Under the pieces are notes generated by a model. That model did no database searches. It was not told where the DNA came from and saw nothing but the letters and a program-made list of their open reading frames with translations. Of a stretch of DNA of 64,000 nucleotides, positions 50,474 to 59,677 are shown piece by piece. Origin of the DNA: Rhodophyticola porphyridii (GTDB lineage: Bacteria; Pseudomonadota; Alphaproteobacteria; Rhodobacterales; Rhodobacteraceae); contig NZ_RCNT01000003.1 in the NCBI RefSeq assembly GCF_003688285.1, positions 193,501 to 257,500 on the forward strand, in the 5' to 3' direction. Made by a program: the position numbers and the translations under genes. How positions within the stretch are numbered: the stretch's first letter is position 1; each line of letters begins with the position of its first letter.

Positions 50474-52350
50474 GATGCCCCTACGCCCCGCGTGTCTTCG
50501 TCCGGCATTGGCGGTCTGAGCCATCGGGCCACAAGCGCACGGCCGCGCCTCGCATCCCCCGAGGCGATGGCTTCCCGCGTACCCCGAATGATGGAGGCCA
50601 CCTCGATTTCAGACAGAAGGGGTTCCTGCGCGAAGAGAATCTTGGGGTGGTGCGTGGCCGAAATGGTCCCGGAAACGGTCAGTTCCTCCTGCAATTTCTC
50701 ACCGTTCCGCAGCCCGGTAAAGACGATTTCGATATCGCCGTCCGGTGTCTCGTCATCCTTCACGGTGTAGCCCGCGCGTTCTATGACCTGGCGCGCAAGC
50801 TTCCAGACCGATACCGGCTCGCCCATCTCCAGCAGAAAGACCTCGCCGTCGCGGGCCATGGCGCCGGCGCGCAGGACCAGATGAACCGCCTCTCGCACGG
50901 TCATGAAATAGCGGATCACGTTCGGATCCGTCACGGTGACCGGCCCGCCCCGATTGACCTGTTCCTGAAACAGCGGCACGACGGAGCCGGAAGAGCCGAG
51001 AACATTTCCGAACCTCACGATACCGAACGCGGTATCGGGATGCCGCGACGCAAAATCCTGCACAACCAGCTCAGCGATGCGCTTGGTGGCGCCCATGACG
51101 CTTGTAGGCCGGACCGCCTTGTCGGAGGAGACCAGAACAAACCGTTCCACCCTTCCATCGGCGGCCTCGCGCGCCAGCGTATGGGTGCCGAGCACATTGT
51201 TTTTCAGCCCGGCCAGCGGATTGAGTTCGACCAAGGGGACATGTTTGTAAGCGGCTGCGTGAAGAACGACCTGAACGCCGTTTTCCTGGATAACCTGCCG
51301 CACCTGCCGCGCATCGGTCACCGACCCCAGAACCGGAACGATCTCTACCGCGCGGTCCTTGTTCAGGGGGCGAAGTTCCATTTCGATATTGTATAGCGCA
51401 AGCTCGCTCAGTTCGTAGAGAACCAGCCGGCTCGGCGCACAGGCTAGAACCTGGCGAGCCAGTTCCGCCCCGATAGAGCCCCCCGCGCCCGAGATCAGCA
51501 CGGATCGCCCGCAATAGCTGGAGCATGCCTCTTCAAGCTCCGCGGTCACCTGCGGGCGGTGCAGATAGGAATGAGCGTCAAGCGTGGTCAATCGTTCAAG
51601 CAAGGGCTCTTCGCCGATCAACTGTGAAAACGAGGGCAGGGTCTGAACTTCAAGGCCCTTGTCCTGAAGATTGCGGGCGATCCGCGCCTGTTTCGGCTGG
51701 CTGAGGGACGGGATCGCCAACAACACACGATCCACCTTCAGCTCTGCCACCAGGGTGTCTATCCGCACCGGCGCATGGACCGGAAGCCCGGCGATCAACA
51801 GTCCGTGGAGCGCCCGGTTGTCGTCGACAAACGCAACAGGATCTATCGTTTCATGCGATTTCAGTGCGGTGGCAAGCTGCATCCCGGTTGTTCCGGCGCC
51901 GTAGATCAACACACGGCATCGCTTGGTGTCCCACCGGTAGATCGCAAGGAGTATCTGGTACATCACCACGCGACTGGCGGCGGAAAGCAAAAAGAATGTA
52001 ATGCCGAAATCGATGTGCAGACTTGGCGGAATATCGACGGAAAACAGCCAACTCAACACCGCGGCTCCGATCGCCAGATAGATGGCGAACGCCATGGTTT
52101 TTGCCACGCCGCGCCATTCATATGCACTGACGCGGATATCCGGGACGCCCAGCACGACGGAAATCACCGCGCCAAGGGCCATCAGGTAGGGCAGGATCGG
52201 CAGCACGAATTCCAGGGTTTGCATGGGCGGAACGGGCATCGCCTGAACCGCGAAGGAAAACACCAAAGCCACAGGGATCAACACCACGTCCACGATCAGC
52301 AAGGTGACCTTCTTTTCGCGGCGCGTGAGAGATTTGGCGAAGTTCAGCAT
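50470..52350 (-). CDS. Polysaccharide biosynthesis nucleoside-diphosphate-sugar epimerase/dehydratase (CapD/FlaA1/WbpM type)
   Basis: 626 residues: four N-terminal membrane helices (about 17-140), a CoA-binding-like Rossmann domain (RVLIYGAGTTGMQL), then the catalytic domain with ISGAGGSIGAELARQ, HAAAYKHVPLVE and SSDKAVRPTSVMGATKR. Relatives turn UDP-GlcNAc into 4-keto-6-deoxy sugars for capsules and O-antigens. Heads the minus-strand group with YjbH, YjbF and the YjbE-like gene by GTGA coupling. Confidence 0.92.
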   Translation of the reverse strand: MLNFAKSLTRREKKVTLLIVDVVLIPVALVFSFAVQAMPVPPMQTLEFVLPILPYLMALGAVISVVLGVPDIRVSAYEWRGVAKTMAFAIYLAIGAAVLSWLFSVDIPPSLHIDFGITFFLLSAASRVVMYQILLAIYRWDTKRCRVLIYGAGTTGMQLATALKSHETIDPVAFVDDNRALHGLLIAGLPVHAPVRIDTLVAELKVDRVLLAIPSLSQPKQARIARNLQDKGLEVQTLPSFSQLIGEEPLLERLTTLDAHSYLHRPQVTAELEEACSSYCGRSVLISGAGGSIGAELARQVLACAPSRLVLYELSELALYNIEMELRPLNKDRAVEIVPVLGSVTDARQVRQVIQENGVQVVLHAAAYKHVPLVELNPLAGLKNNVLGTHTLAREAADGRVERFVLVSSDKAVRPTSVMGATKRIAELVVQDFASRHPDTAFGIVRFGNVLGSSGSVVPLFQEQVNRGGPVTVTDPNVIRYFMTVREAVHLVLRAGAMARDGEVFLLEMGEPVSVWKLARQVIERAGYTVKDDETPDGDIEIVFTGLRNGEKLQEELTVSGTISATHHPKILFAQEPLLSEIEVASIIRGTREAIASGDARRGRALVARWLRPPMPDEDTRGVGAS

Positions 52351-52625
52351 TCACAGTCCAGATCGGGCGCCTTTCTTTCGAAAAGCCAAAGGAGCAAAGG
52401 GGAACATGACACCCGAAGGCGACTAAGTTTGGTCTCTTTGCCCCCGATCCACCGTGGGCGTTATTGGTTTCCCAATTCTTAACGCTACCAAACATTCATC
52501 GCCTGCGACGAGGCCTCGGATGCTGCGCCTGCGAAATCCCGCCGACGACGCGCCGCCATGGCTGGCCTTGGCGGCGCGGGCGCGGATTGCTATGGCTGCA
52601 AAGCCCATACAGACAAGGACAGCTC

Positions 52626-53654
52626 ATGCCATCGCCCATTTCGCGCAAAGCGCTGGTCACCGGGTCTTCCGGCTTCATCGGATACCACCTGTGCAAGCGA
52701 CTACTGGCCGACGGATGGCAGGTGGTCGGCATAGATGCGCTCACCGATTACTACGACGTGAGGCTGAAAACCCGCAGGCAGGGGGAGCTGCTGCAAAACC
52801 GGGGCTTTCAGACTGTGACGGAACGGATCGAGACACCGGGCGCTCTGGATCGGCTTTTCACCGATCACAGGCCCGACGCGGTCATCCATCTCGCGGCGCA
52901 GGCGGGCGTGCGCTATTCGATCGAAAACCCCGAAAGCTACGTCAATGCGAACCTGGTAGGGACATTCCGGGTGCTGGAAGCCGCCCGTGCGGTGCCGCCT
53001 GCGCATCTGCTGCTGGCCTCGACCTCCTCCGTCTACGGGGCAAGTGCTGAAATGCCCTATGCGGAAACGGCAAAATCGGACACGCAGATGTCCTTCTATG
53101 CGGCCACCAAGAAAGCCAACGAGGCGATGGCCCATTCCTATGCCCATCTCTTCGGCCTTCCGACGACCATGTTCCGCTTTTTCACCGTCTACGGACCCTG
53201 GGGTCGCCCGGACATGGCGCTCTTCAAGTTTACCAAGGCGATTCTGGAGGGCGCGCCCATCGACATCTACAATCACGGCGATATGGCGCGCGACTTCACC
53301 TATGTGGATGACCTGGTCGACGGCATCGTTCGGCTGATCAATGTGGCACCCGTCCGTCCCGGGAACGCAGAGGAGATTGCAGAGGGTGACAGCCTCTCGC
53401 CCGTGGCGCCCTGGCGCGTGGTGAACATCGGCAACTCGGAGCCCGTCCAGTTGATGGATTTCATCGCCGCGATCGAAGACGCGATCGGCAAGCCCGCGAT
53501 CCGCAACATGATGGACATGCAGCCGGGCGACGTTCCGGCAACCTGGGCCGATGCGGATCTGCTGCACAGGCTGACCGGTTACACGCCGCAAACAAAGGTT
53601 GCCGACGGGGTTGCGCGTTTTGTGAGTTGGTATCGCGATTTCTATGATGTCTAG
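52626..53654 (+). CDS. UDP-glucuronate 4-epimerase-like NAD-dependent epimerase
   Basis: About 342 residues, extended SDR. TGSSGFIGYHLCKRLLADGW, HLAAQAGVRYSIENPESYV and STSSVYG, MSFYAATKKANE and FFTVYGPWGRPDMALFKFTKAILEG are the blocks of UDP-glucuronic acid 4-epimerases (WbnF/Gae type), giving UDP-galacturonate. AAGGA lies before ATG 52626. With ugd downstream, this gives a UDP-uronic acid branch. The 275 nt before it, shared with the divergent CapD-type gene, hold no gene. Confidence 0.9.
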   Translation: MPSPISRKALVTGSSGFIGYHLCKRLLADGWQVVGIDALTDYYDVRLKTRRQGELLQNRGFQTVTERIETPGALDRLFTDHRPDAVIHLAAQAGVRYSIENPESYVNANLVGTFRVLEAARAVPPAHLLLASTSSVYGASAEMPYAETAKSDTQMSFYAATKKANEAMAHSYAHLFGLPTTMFRFFTVYGPWGRPDMALFKFTKAILEGAPIDIYNHGDMARDFTYVDDLVDGIVRLINVAPVRPGNAEEIAEGDSLSPVAPWRVVNIGNSEPVQLMDFIAAIEDAIGKPAIRNMMDMQPGDVPATWADADLLHRLTGYTPQTKVADGVARFVSWYRDFYDV

Positions 53655-53736
53655 GCACCTCGCCTTGCCGAAAAGCCGGTGATAAGCTTGATGAAATCCA
53701 GCCCGGCAAAGGGCGTGACGAAAGGGCATTGGGCGC

Positions 53737-55044
53737 ATGCGTATCGCGATGATTGGAACGGGTTATGTCGGTCTTGTCTCCGGGGTGTGTTTTTCGGATT
53801 TCGGGCATGACGTTGTCTGCGTCGACAAGGATCCGCGCAAGATCGAGATGCTTGATGCGGGCAAGGTGCCCATCTACGAGCCGGGCCTCGACGTCCTGCT
53901 GGCCAAGAATGTGGAGGCCGGGCGGCTGACCTTCACAACCGATCTGGCCCGGGCGGTCGACGGGGCCGAGGCGGTCTTCATCGCGGTCGGAACGCCCACG
54001 CGGCGTGGCGACGGTCATGCGGATCTGACCTACGTGATGGCAGCGGCCGAAGAGGTTGCCAATGCCCTGACCGGCTACACCGTGATCGTGACGAAATCGA
54101 CTGTGCCCGTCGGGACGAACCGAAAGGTGAAACAGGTTGTCGCCAAGGCAAATCCGTCTGCCGAGTTCGATGTCGCCTCGAACCCGGAATTCCTGCGCGA
54201 AGGGGCTGCCATCGACGATTTCATGCGCCCCGACCGCGTGGTGGTCGGCGTGCAGTCGGAGCGCGCGGGTGAGGTCATGGCTGAAATCTACCGCCCGCTG
54301 TTTCTGCGCGACTTTCCGATCCTGACAACCGATCTGGAGAGCGCCGAGATGATCAAATACGCAGCCAACGCATTTCTCGCGACGAAAATCACCTTCATCA
54401 ACGAGGTTGCCGCTCTCTGCGAAAAGGTTGGCGCGGATGTGAAGGAGGTCTCCCGCGGAATGGGTCTGGACGGTCGTATCGGCAACAAGTTCCTGCATGC
54501 CGGACCGGGCTACGGCGGGTCCTGCTTTCCCAAGGATACCTCCGCCCTCGCCCGCATCGGGCAGGAACACGCGGTGCCGCAGCACATCGTTGAAACGGTG
54601 ATCCGCGTGAACGACCATGTGAAGCATCGCATGATCGAAAAGCTGCGCGATCTCTGCGACGATAGCTTCAACGGCAAAACCATCGCGGTTCTGGGCGTGA
54701 CGTTCAAACCCAACACCGACGACATGCGCGACGCGCCCTCACTGAGCATTGTACCCGCTCTTGTCGGCGGCGGTGCGAAGGTCCGCGTCGTGGACCCCCA
54801 GGGCCATCGCGAAGGGGAAAGCCTGCTGCCCGGTGTCAGTTGGCTCGATGATCCGTATAAGGCCGTAAACAATGCCGATCTGGTGGTTATCCTGACCGAA
54901 TGGAACGAGTTTCGGGCACTGGATCTGGAGCGGATGGCCAAAAAAATGGCAACGCCCCGCATGGCCGATCTGCGCAATATCTATTCGGCCAGAGATGCCA
55001 AGCGGGCCGGTTTCGAAGCATATACCGCCGTGGGGCGCGGGTAG
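53737..55044 (+). CDS. ugd: UDP-glucose 6-dehydrogenase
   Basis: 435 residues. N-terminal MRIAMIGTGYVGLVSGVCFSDFG, NPEFLREG, and the catalytic Cys263 in GPGYGGSCFPKD. Oxidises UDP-glucose to UDP-glucuronate with two NAD+, supplying the neighbouring uronate epimerase. Normal length. A weak hairpin (near 55069-55081) separates it from the convergent kdsD-like gene. Confidence 0.96.
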   Translation: MRIAMIGTGYVGLVSGVCFSDFGHDVVCVDKDPRKIEMLDAGKVPIYEPGLDVLLAKNVEAGRLTFTTDLARAVDGAEAVFIAVGTPTRRGDGHADLTYVMAAAEEVANALTGYTVIVTKSTVPVGTNRKVKQVVAKANPSAEFDVASNPEFLREGAAIDDFMRPDRVVVGVQSERAGEVMAEIYRPLFLRDFPILTTDLESAEMIKYAANAFLATKITFINEVAALCEKVGADVKEVSRGMGLDGRIGNKFLHAGPGYGGSCFPKDTSALARIGQEHAVPQHIVETVIRVNDHVKHRMIEKLRDLCDDSFNGKTIAVLGVTFKPNTDDMRDAPSLSIVPALVGGGAKVRVVDPQGHREGESLLPGVSWLDDPYKAVNNADLVVILTEWNEFRALDLERMAKKMATPRMADLRNIYSARDAKRAGFEAYTAVGRG

Positions 55045-55095
55045 ACCGGATCTGCCCAGAGCGCCGCCCTTCAGAGGGGCGACCGGAGTTTCAAG

Positions 55096-56073
55096 CTAGG
55101 CGATACCTGCGCGCAGGCAATCATGCAGGTGCAGAAGACCGATGGGTCGCCCTGTATCGTCGACCACGAACAGTGCCGTAATCTTGTTTTCCGACATCAT
55201 CGCCATCGCCTCGGCCGCCAGCATGTCCGGGCCGATGCTGCGTGGATTGCGCGTGGCCACATCACCGGCGGTTCTGTCCATCAAGCCATCCATATTGCGC
55301 CGAAGGTCCCCGTCGGAGATCACGCCGATCAACTTGTGATCGCCGACCACACCTGCGATGCCGAAGCTTTTCTCGCTCATCTCGAGGAGCGTATCGCCCA
55401 TTGCAGTCTCGGCGCGAACCAGCGGCAGTTCCTCGACACCATGCATCAGCTGGGCCACCTTACTGAGCTGGGCGCCAAGCTTGCCGCCGGGGTGGAAGGT
55501 GCGGAAATGCTCGGGAAGGAACCCGCGCCGCTCCATGACTGCAACGGCCAGAGCGTCGCCAAGCGCCAGTGTGAGCGTAGTCGACGTGGTGGGTGCCATG
55601 CCAATAATGCAGGCCTCGGGCGCAGACGGAAGGGTAAGCCTGAGATCGGCCGCACGCATCAATGTGCTGACGGCCTGACCGGATATTCCGATCATCGGGA
55701 TGGAAAATCGCGCCACATGGGCCACGATATCCCGAAGCTCCGCCGTTTCCCCGGAGTTGGAGATGAGAATTGCCAGATCGCCGGGCATGATCATGCCCAG
55801 ATCGCCATGGCTCGCCTCCGCAGGATGTACGAAGGCGGACGGGGTTCCGGTGGAGGCCAGGGTAGAGCTTATCTTTCGCGCGATATGGCCGGATTTGCCG
55901 ATGCCGGACAGGATGACCCGGCCCTTCACCTCCAAAATCGCCTCTACCGACGCTTCGAAATCCGGCGGCAGGTTCTCCGCCATGTCGGAAACCGCCTGCC
56001 CCTCGATCCGCAGAACGCGGGCCGCGGTGTCGCGGATCATCTGATCGGATGTCTTGTCCATATCCGGTTCCAT
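55096..56073 (-). CDS. kdsD: KpsF/GutQ-family arabinose-5-phosphate isomerase
   Basis: About 325 residues: an SIS sugar isomerase domain (GKSGHIARKISSTLASTGTPSAFVHPAEASHGDLGMI) followed by two CBS domains (VGDHKLIGVISDGDLRR; MMSENKITALFVVDDTGRPIGLLHLHD). It makes D-arabinose 5-phosphate from ribulose 5-phosphate, first step to Kdo for lipopolysaccharide or capsule. No kdsA/kdsB lies nearby. The start is uncertain: ATG 56073, ATG 56061 or TTG 56091. Confidence 0.9.
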   Translation of the reverse strand: MEPDMDKTSDQMIRDTAARVLRIEGQAVSDMAENLPPDFEASVEAILEVKGRVILSGIGKSGHIARKISSTLASTGTPSAFVHPAEASHGDLGMIMPGDLAILISNSGETAELRDIVAHVARFSIPMIGISGQAVSTLMRAADLRLTLPSAPEACIIGMAPTTSTTLTLALGDALAVAVMERRGFLPEHFRTFHPGGKLGAQLSKVAQLMHGVEELPLVRAETAMGDTLLEMSEKSFGIAGVVGDHKLIGVISDGDLRRNMDGLMDRTAGDVATRNPRSIGPDMLAAEAMAMMSENKITALFVVDDTGRPIGLLHLHDCLRAGIA

Positions 56074-56169
56074 AGCCCAAGGATTCGCCAAAGGACAGAG
56101 GCCGGGTTTTCAACCGGGCGCGGGGCTGCCATAGCTCTTCGCTGTGCCAAACACCACGATGGAGACCCC

Positions 56170-56616
56170 ATGAACCGCCGTTTCGGCAAGCCGCCCGATC
56201 CGACCCGCCGCTATACGCCCCGTGCCGGTGTTTATGCGATCATCCACTGCGGCGATGGGCTTCTGGCAACGTTTCAGGAACGCCCGCGGCCTGAATTCCA
56301 GCTTCCCGGCGGCGGTATCGACCCCGGCGAAAGTGCCATCGCCGCGTTGCATCGGGAGGTGATGGAGGAAACCGGGCACCGCATTTGCGCGCCGCTCCGG
56401 ATGGGGATGTTTCATCGCTTCACCTATATGCCGGAATACGATCTCTGGGCGCAGAAGCAATGCCACGTCTATCTGGCACGTCTCGGGCTTCGGATCGGTC
56501 CACCCTCCGAGCCGGGCCACTGGCCGGTGTTCCTTCCATGGGCAGAGGCCGCTGAACGACTGGCGGTTTCCGGCGACAGGCATTTCGTTGCGCAAGCCAT
56601 GGCGCGGCTCAGCTAG
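56170..56616 (+). CDS. NUDIX hydrolase
   Basis: About 148 residues with the NUDIX box GGGIDPGESAIAALHREVMEETGH, so a metal-dependent hydrolase of nucleoside diphosphate compounds. Substrate unknown. GGAG lies before ATG 56170. It overlaps the convergent phosphatase gene by 8 nt. Confidence 0.88.
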   Translation: MNRRFGKPPDPTRRYTPRAGVYAIIHCGDGLLATFQERPRPEFQLPGGGIDPGESAIAALHREVMEETGHRICAPLRMGMFHRFTYMPEYDLWAQKQCHVYLARLGLRIGPPSEPGHWPVFLPWAEAAERLAVSGDRHFVAQAMARLS

Positions 56617-57886
56617 CCGCGCCAGTGTATTCCAGCAAGATGGCCGACACGTCATCGGGAAAATCCGAGCCGTTGGCGTAGCCTTGCAGGTCGGTCAGGA
56701 GACCATCGAGAAACCGCCGTCCGGTTTGCAGGCGCCCGGTTTGCAGTATCTTGGTCAACCCCTCCTCCCCCAACATGTCCCCTTGAGGCCCGGGACATTC
56801 GGTCAGCCCGTCGGAATAGATCAGCAACCGGTCGCCGGGGGCCAGTTCGGCCTCCAGCGTTTCATATTCCGCATCAGGCAAGAGACCGACGGGCAGGCCA
56901 CCCCGGCCCAGAAACTCCACCCGGCCATCGCGGCGCTGCACGGCAGGATGGGGATGGCCGGCCTGGACCATCGATATCCTGCCTGTCGGAAGATCCAGGA
57001 TGACAAGACAAAGCGTGAAGTAGAGATCGGTTTCGACTTCCTCCAGCATCAGGCGGTTCAGACGCGCGGCCACCAGATGTGGAGAAAGGGGCGCATAGCC
57101 GCCGCCCGCCCGCCGTTCCAGCGCGATGTTCTGTTCCGGAGAGGCCGAGGTCAGCCGTCCGGCCAGCCGCGCGGTCATCATGGCGGAGGTAACGCCGTGG
57201 CCCGACACATCCAGCGAAAACAGCCCGATCTGATGGTCAGAAACCGGAAAACATCCGACAAGATCGCCCCCCACATGTCCGCTGGACTGCAGCAGGAACG
57301 ATGCCGCCGCGGTATCGAACTGTCGCTTGGTATCCTGCAGAAGCGAGGCCTGAAGCTTCTTCGCCTCCATCAGGTCGCGATCAAGCGCATCGTAAAGCGC
57401 GCTGATTTCGGACAGGGCCGCGCTGACCATCTTGTTCTTTGCCACCAGCTCCCGCTGCATGGCGACGATCCGTTCGCCCGCGTGAATGCGTGCACGCAAC
57501 TCCGGGCCATTGACCGGCTTGGTCAGGAAATCGTCGGCCCCTGCATCCAGACCATGTGCGATGGCGTTCTTGTCGCTTTTCGACGTCAGAAGCAGGATAT
57601 AGGCATAGCTTTCGCGCGCCATGGCACGCGCGCGGCGACAGAATTCAGGGCCATCCATTCCCGGCATCACCCAATCGCTCACAATCATCGTGATCGTCGG
57701 GTCCGCCAGAAGCTCAAGGGCGATTTCGGGGCGCTCACAGGACAGAACGTCATACCCCCATCGCTTCAGAAGTGAGCAGAGCAGCGTTCTTTGGGCCCTG
57801 CTGTCATCCAGCACCATCACCCGCTCGTACGGCAGGGCAGGGTCCAGCGTCGGCGCATGTGCCGACGGGCGCAGGGAAAGGTTCAT
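56609..57886 (-). CDS. Response-regulator SpoIIE/PP2C phosphatase, RbaY-like
   Basis: About 425 residues: receiver domain (about 22-145) with D71 in IVSDWVMPGMDG and Lys in FLTKPVNGPE, a coiled linker (about 150-190), and a SpoIIE-type PP2C phosphatase with GGDLVG, LDVSGHGV and PDDVSAILLEY. This layout is that of RbaY, which in R. capsulatus acts with RbaV/RbaW to control motility and gene transfer agent release. rbaV/rbaW are not in the window. GTGs at 57901/57895 are alternative starts. It is divergent from an Hpt gene. Confidence 0.87.
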   Translation of the reverse strand: MNLSLRPSAHAPTLDPALPYERVMVLDDSRAQRTLLCSLLKRWGYDVLSCERPEIALELLADPTITMIVSDWVMPGMDGPEFCRRARAMARESYAYILLLTSKSDKNAIAHGLDAGADDFLTKPVNGPELRARIHAGERIVAMQRELVAKNKMVSAALSEISALYDALDRDLMEAKKLQASLLQDTKRQFDTAAASFLLQSSGHVGGDLVGCFPVSDHQIGLFSLDVSGHGVTSAMMTARLAGRLTSASPEQNIALERRAGGGYAPLSPHLVAARLNRLMLEEVETDLYFTLCLVILDLPTGRISMVQAGHPHPAVQRRDGRVEFLGRGGLPVGLLPDAEYETLEAELAPGDRLLIYSDGLTECPGPQGDMLGEEGLTKILQTGRLQTGRRFLDGLLTDLQGYANGSDFPDDVSAILLEYTGAAS

Positions 57887-58004
57887 GTTCGGCACCGGCA
57901 CGACAGGGTTTTTCCGTTCTTCCGTAAGGTCGTCGCATGGCGGGCCTTAATGGAGCATGAAAGCGAAAATGCGAGCGATCTCGCCAGTGGCGCGAAACGT
58001 CGCC

Positions 58005-58019
58005 TTAACTATCGCCCCC
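58005..58019 (+). promoter_or_regulatory. CtrA-like half box upstream of the Hpt gene
   Basis: AAACGTCGCCTTAAC resembles the right half of the perfect CtrA box at 44430 (GTCGCC-TTAAC against GTCGTC-TTAAC), but the left TTAA is replaced by GAAA. It is a possible weak site about 37 nt before the Hpt start. Confidence 0.3.
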
Positions 58020-58055
58020 GTAAGACCTTGTGCCAATCTCAGGCAGAGGACGCTC

Positions 58056-58382
58056 ATGATCGACTGGGACAGATTGAACGAACTGCGCCGCGACATCGGC
58101 GAAGACGACTTCCTGGAGGTGGCCGAACTCTTCGTCGAGGAGTTGTCGGAGGTGATGGACCGCCTTGCGATCGCGCCGGCCACGGCAACACAGAATGATT
58201 TCCACTTCCTGCGCGGCAGTGCGGCCAATCTGGGCTTCGTTGAATTCGCCAGCCGCTGCGCCGCCGCCGAAGAGGCGTTGGGCAAGGGACAGTTCATTGA
58301 TTTTAAAGCACTTTGCGAAATCTACACAGAATCCCTGGCCGAAGCGGTGGGCGTCTTGCCCACGGCCAGTCAGGCCGCCTGA
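58056..58382 (+). CDS. Hpt-domain phosphotransfer protein
   Basis: 108 residues, four-helix Hpt module with the phosphoacceptor His50 in FHFLRGSAANLG. It relays phosphate between a hybrid histidine kinase and response regulators; the receiver-phosphatase encoded divergently 170 nt away is an obvious candidate partner. AGAGGA lies before the ATG. Convergent with ilvA, 8 nt apart. Confidence 0.88.
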   Translation: MIDWDRLNELRRDIGEDDFLEVAELFVEELSEVMDRLAIAPATATQNDFHFLRGSAANLGFVEFASRCAAAEEALGKGQFIDFKALCEIYTESLAEAVGVLPTASQAA

Positions 58383-58390
58383 GATCCCGG

Positions 58391-59638
58391 TCAGATCAGG
58401 AATTGCGCCAGAAGATCGTCATCGGTGATATCGCGCACGGCAAAACCGCGCGCCTTGATACGCGCGAACAACCCGTCGAACTGCTGCGGATCCCGCGTTT
58501 CGATGCCGATCAGGACGGATCCGAAATTCCGGGCGGATTTCTTGAGATACTCGAAACGTGCAATATCGTCATCCGGGCCCAGAAGGTTGAGGAACTCCTT
58601 CAACGCACCGGGGCGCTGCGGTAGACGCAGAATGAAGTACTTCTTCAATCCCTGATACCGCATCGCACGTTCCTTGACCTCGGGCAGGCGTTCGAAATCG
58701 AAATTGCCGCCGGAGGTCACACAGACCACGCTTTTGCCTTTAATCTCTTCGGAAACGCTGTCCAGCACGTCGACGGCCAAGGCGCCGGCCGGTTCCAGAA
58801 CAATGCCTTCGACATTCAGCATCTCGCCGATCGTCACGCAAATCCGGTTTTCCGGAGACAGAAGTACGCGTGCAGGGTCGATATCCTTGAGCACCTCGAA
58901 GGTCCGCACGCCGATTTGCGCAACCGCCGCGCCATCCACGAACGTATCGGTGATCGGGACGGTCACGGGTTTTCCGGCCGCCAGCGCCGCGGTCAGGCTG
59001 GGGCCGCCTTCGGGCTCCACCAGTGTCAGCCCCGTATCGGCCCCGACGCCGCGCAGGTAACGCGCGACACCCGAAGACAGACCGCCCCCGCCGACAGGCA
59101 GGATCATCAGATCAGGCGCGTGCCCCAACTCGTCAAGAACTTCCAGCGCGACCGAGGCCTGGCCCTCGATCACGTCCGGATCGTCGAAAGGCGACAGGAA
59201 ATGCGCGCCTTTCTCCGCACAGAACGACTGCGCGGCGGCGAGGGTTTCATCGAAGAAATCACCGATCAACGTGATCGAAACCGCGCCGCCGCCGAAGGCA
59301 CGCGTCTTCTCGATTTTCTGTTTCGGTGTGGTGACCGGCATGAAAACGGTGCCCTGCACCCCGAAATGCTGGCACACATAGGCCACGCCCTGGGCATGGT
59401 TGCCGGCGCTGGCACAAACGAATTGCCTTTGATCCGGGTTATCGGCCAACGCCTTGCGCATCGCATTGAAGGCGCCCCGGATCTTGTAGGACCGCACCGG
59501 GCTCAAATCTTCGCGTTTCAGCCAGATATCGCAACCATGGCGATCCGAGAGATGCACATTTCGCTGTAGCGGTGTGGGCGGAAAAAGCGCGCGCATCGCC
59601 TGCTCGGCCGCACGGGCGGTATCGGTGAAATCAGTCAT
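58391..59638 (-). CDS. ilvA: Threonine ammonia-lyase (threonine deaminase)
   Basis: About 415 residues. PLP lysine in SYKIRGAFNAM, the PLP phosphate-binding loop VGGGGLSSGVARY, and a C-terminal ACT-like domain (FILRLPQRPGALKEFLNLLG...FARIKARGFAVRDI), as in the single-ACT regulated form. It turns threonine into 2-oxobutanoate, the first step of isoleucine synthesis. ATG 59638 is preferred over GTG 59677; both have weak ribosome-binding sites. Together with ilvE at 9 kb, another isoleucine step. Confidence 0.93.
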   Translation of the reverse strand: MTDFTDTARAAEQAMRALFPPTPLQRNVHLSDRHGCDIWLKREDLSPVRSYKIRGAFNAMRKALADNPDQRQFVCASAGNHAQGVAYVCQHFGVQGTVFMPVTTPKQKIEKTRAFGGGAVSITLIGDFFDETLAAAQSFCAEKGAHFLSPFDDPDVIEGQASVALEVLDELGHAPDLMILPVGGGGLSSGVARYLRGVGADTGLTLVEPEGGPSLTAALAAGKPVTVPITDTFVDGAAVAQIGVRTFEVLKDIDPARVLLSPENRICVTIGEMLNVEGIVLEPAGALAVDVLDSVSEEIKGKSVVCVTSGGNFDFERLPEVKERAMRYQGLKKYFILRLPQRPGALKEFLNLLGPDDDIARFEYLKKSARNFGSVLIGIETRDPQQFDGLFARIKARGFAVRDITDDDLLAQFLI

Positions 59639-59677
59639 CCCATCGGCCTGCCGTGAAATCCCCGCGCTGTCCAGCAC

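Noticed and set aside
52468-52483. TTTC-N7-TTAAC near the CapD-type and uronate epimerase promoters
   Set aside because: Only the right half fits the CtrA consensus; too weak to call.
47519-52491. GCTACCAAA shared upstream of the YjbE-like gene and in the 52.4-kb intergenic region
   Set aside because: A nine-base match is expected by chance in a window of this size, so it is not reported as a site.
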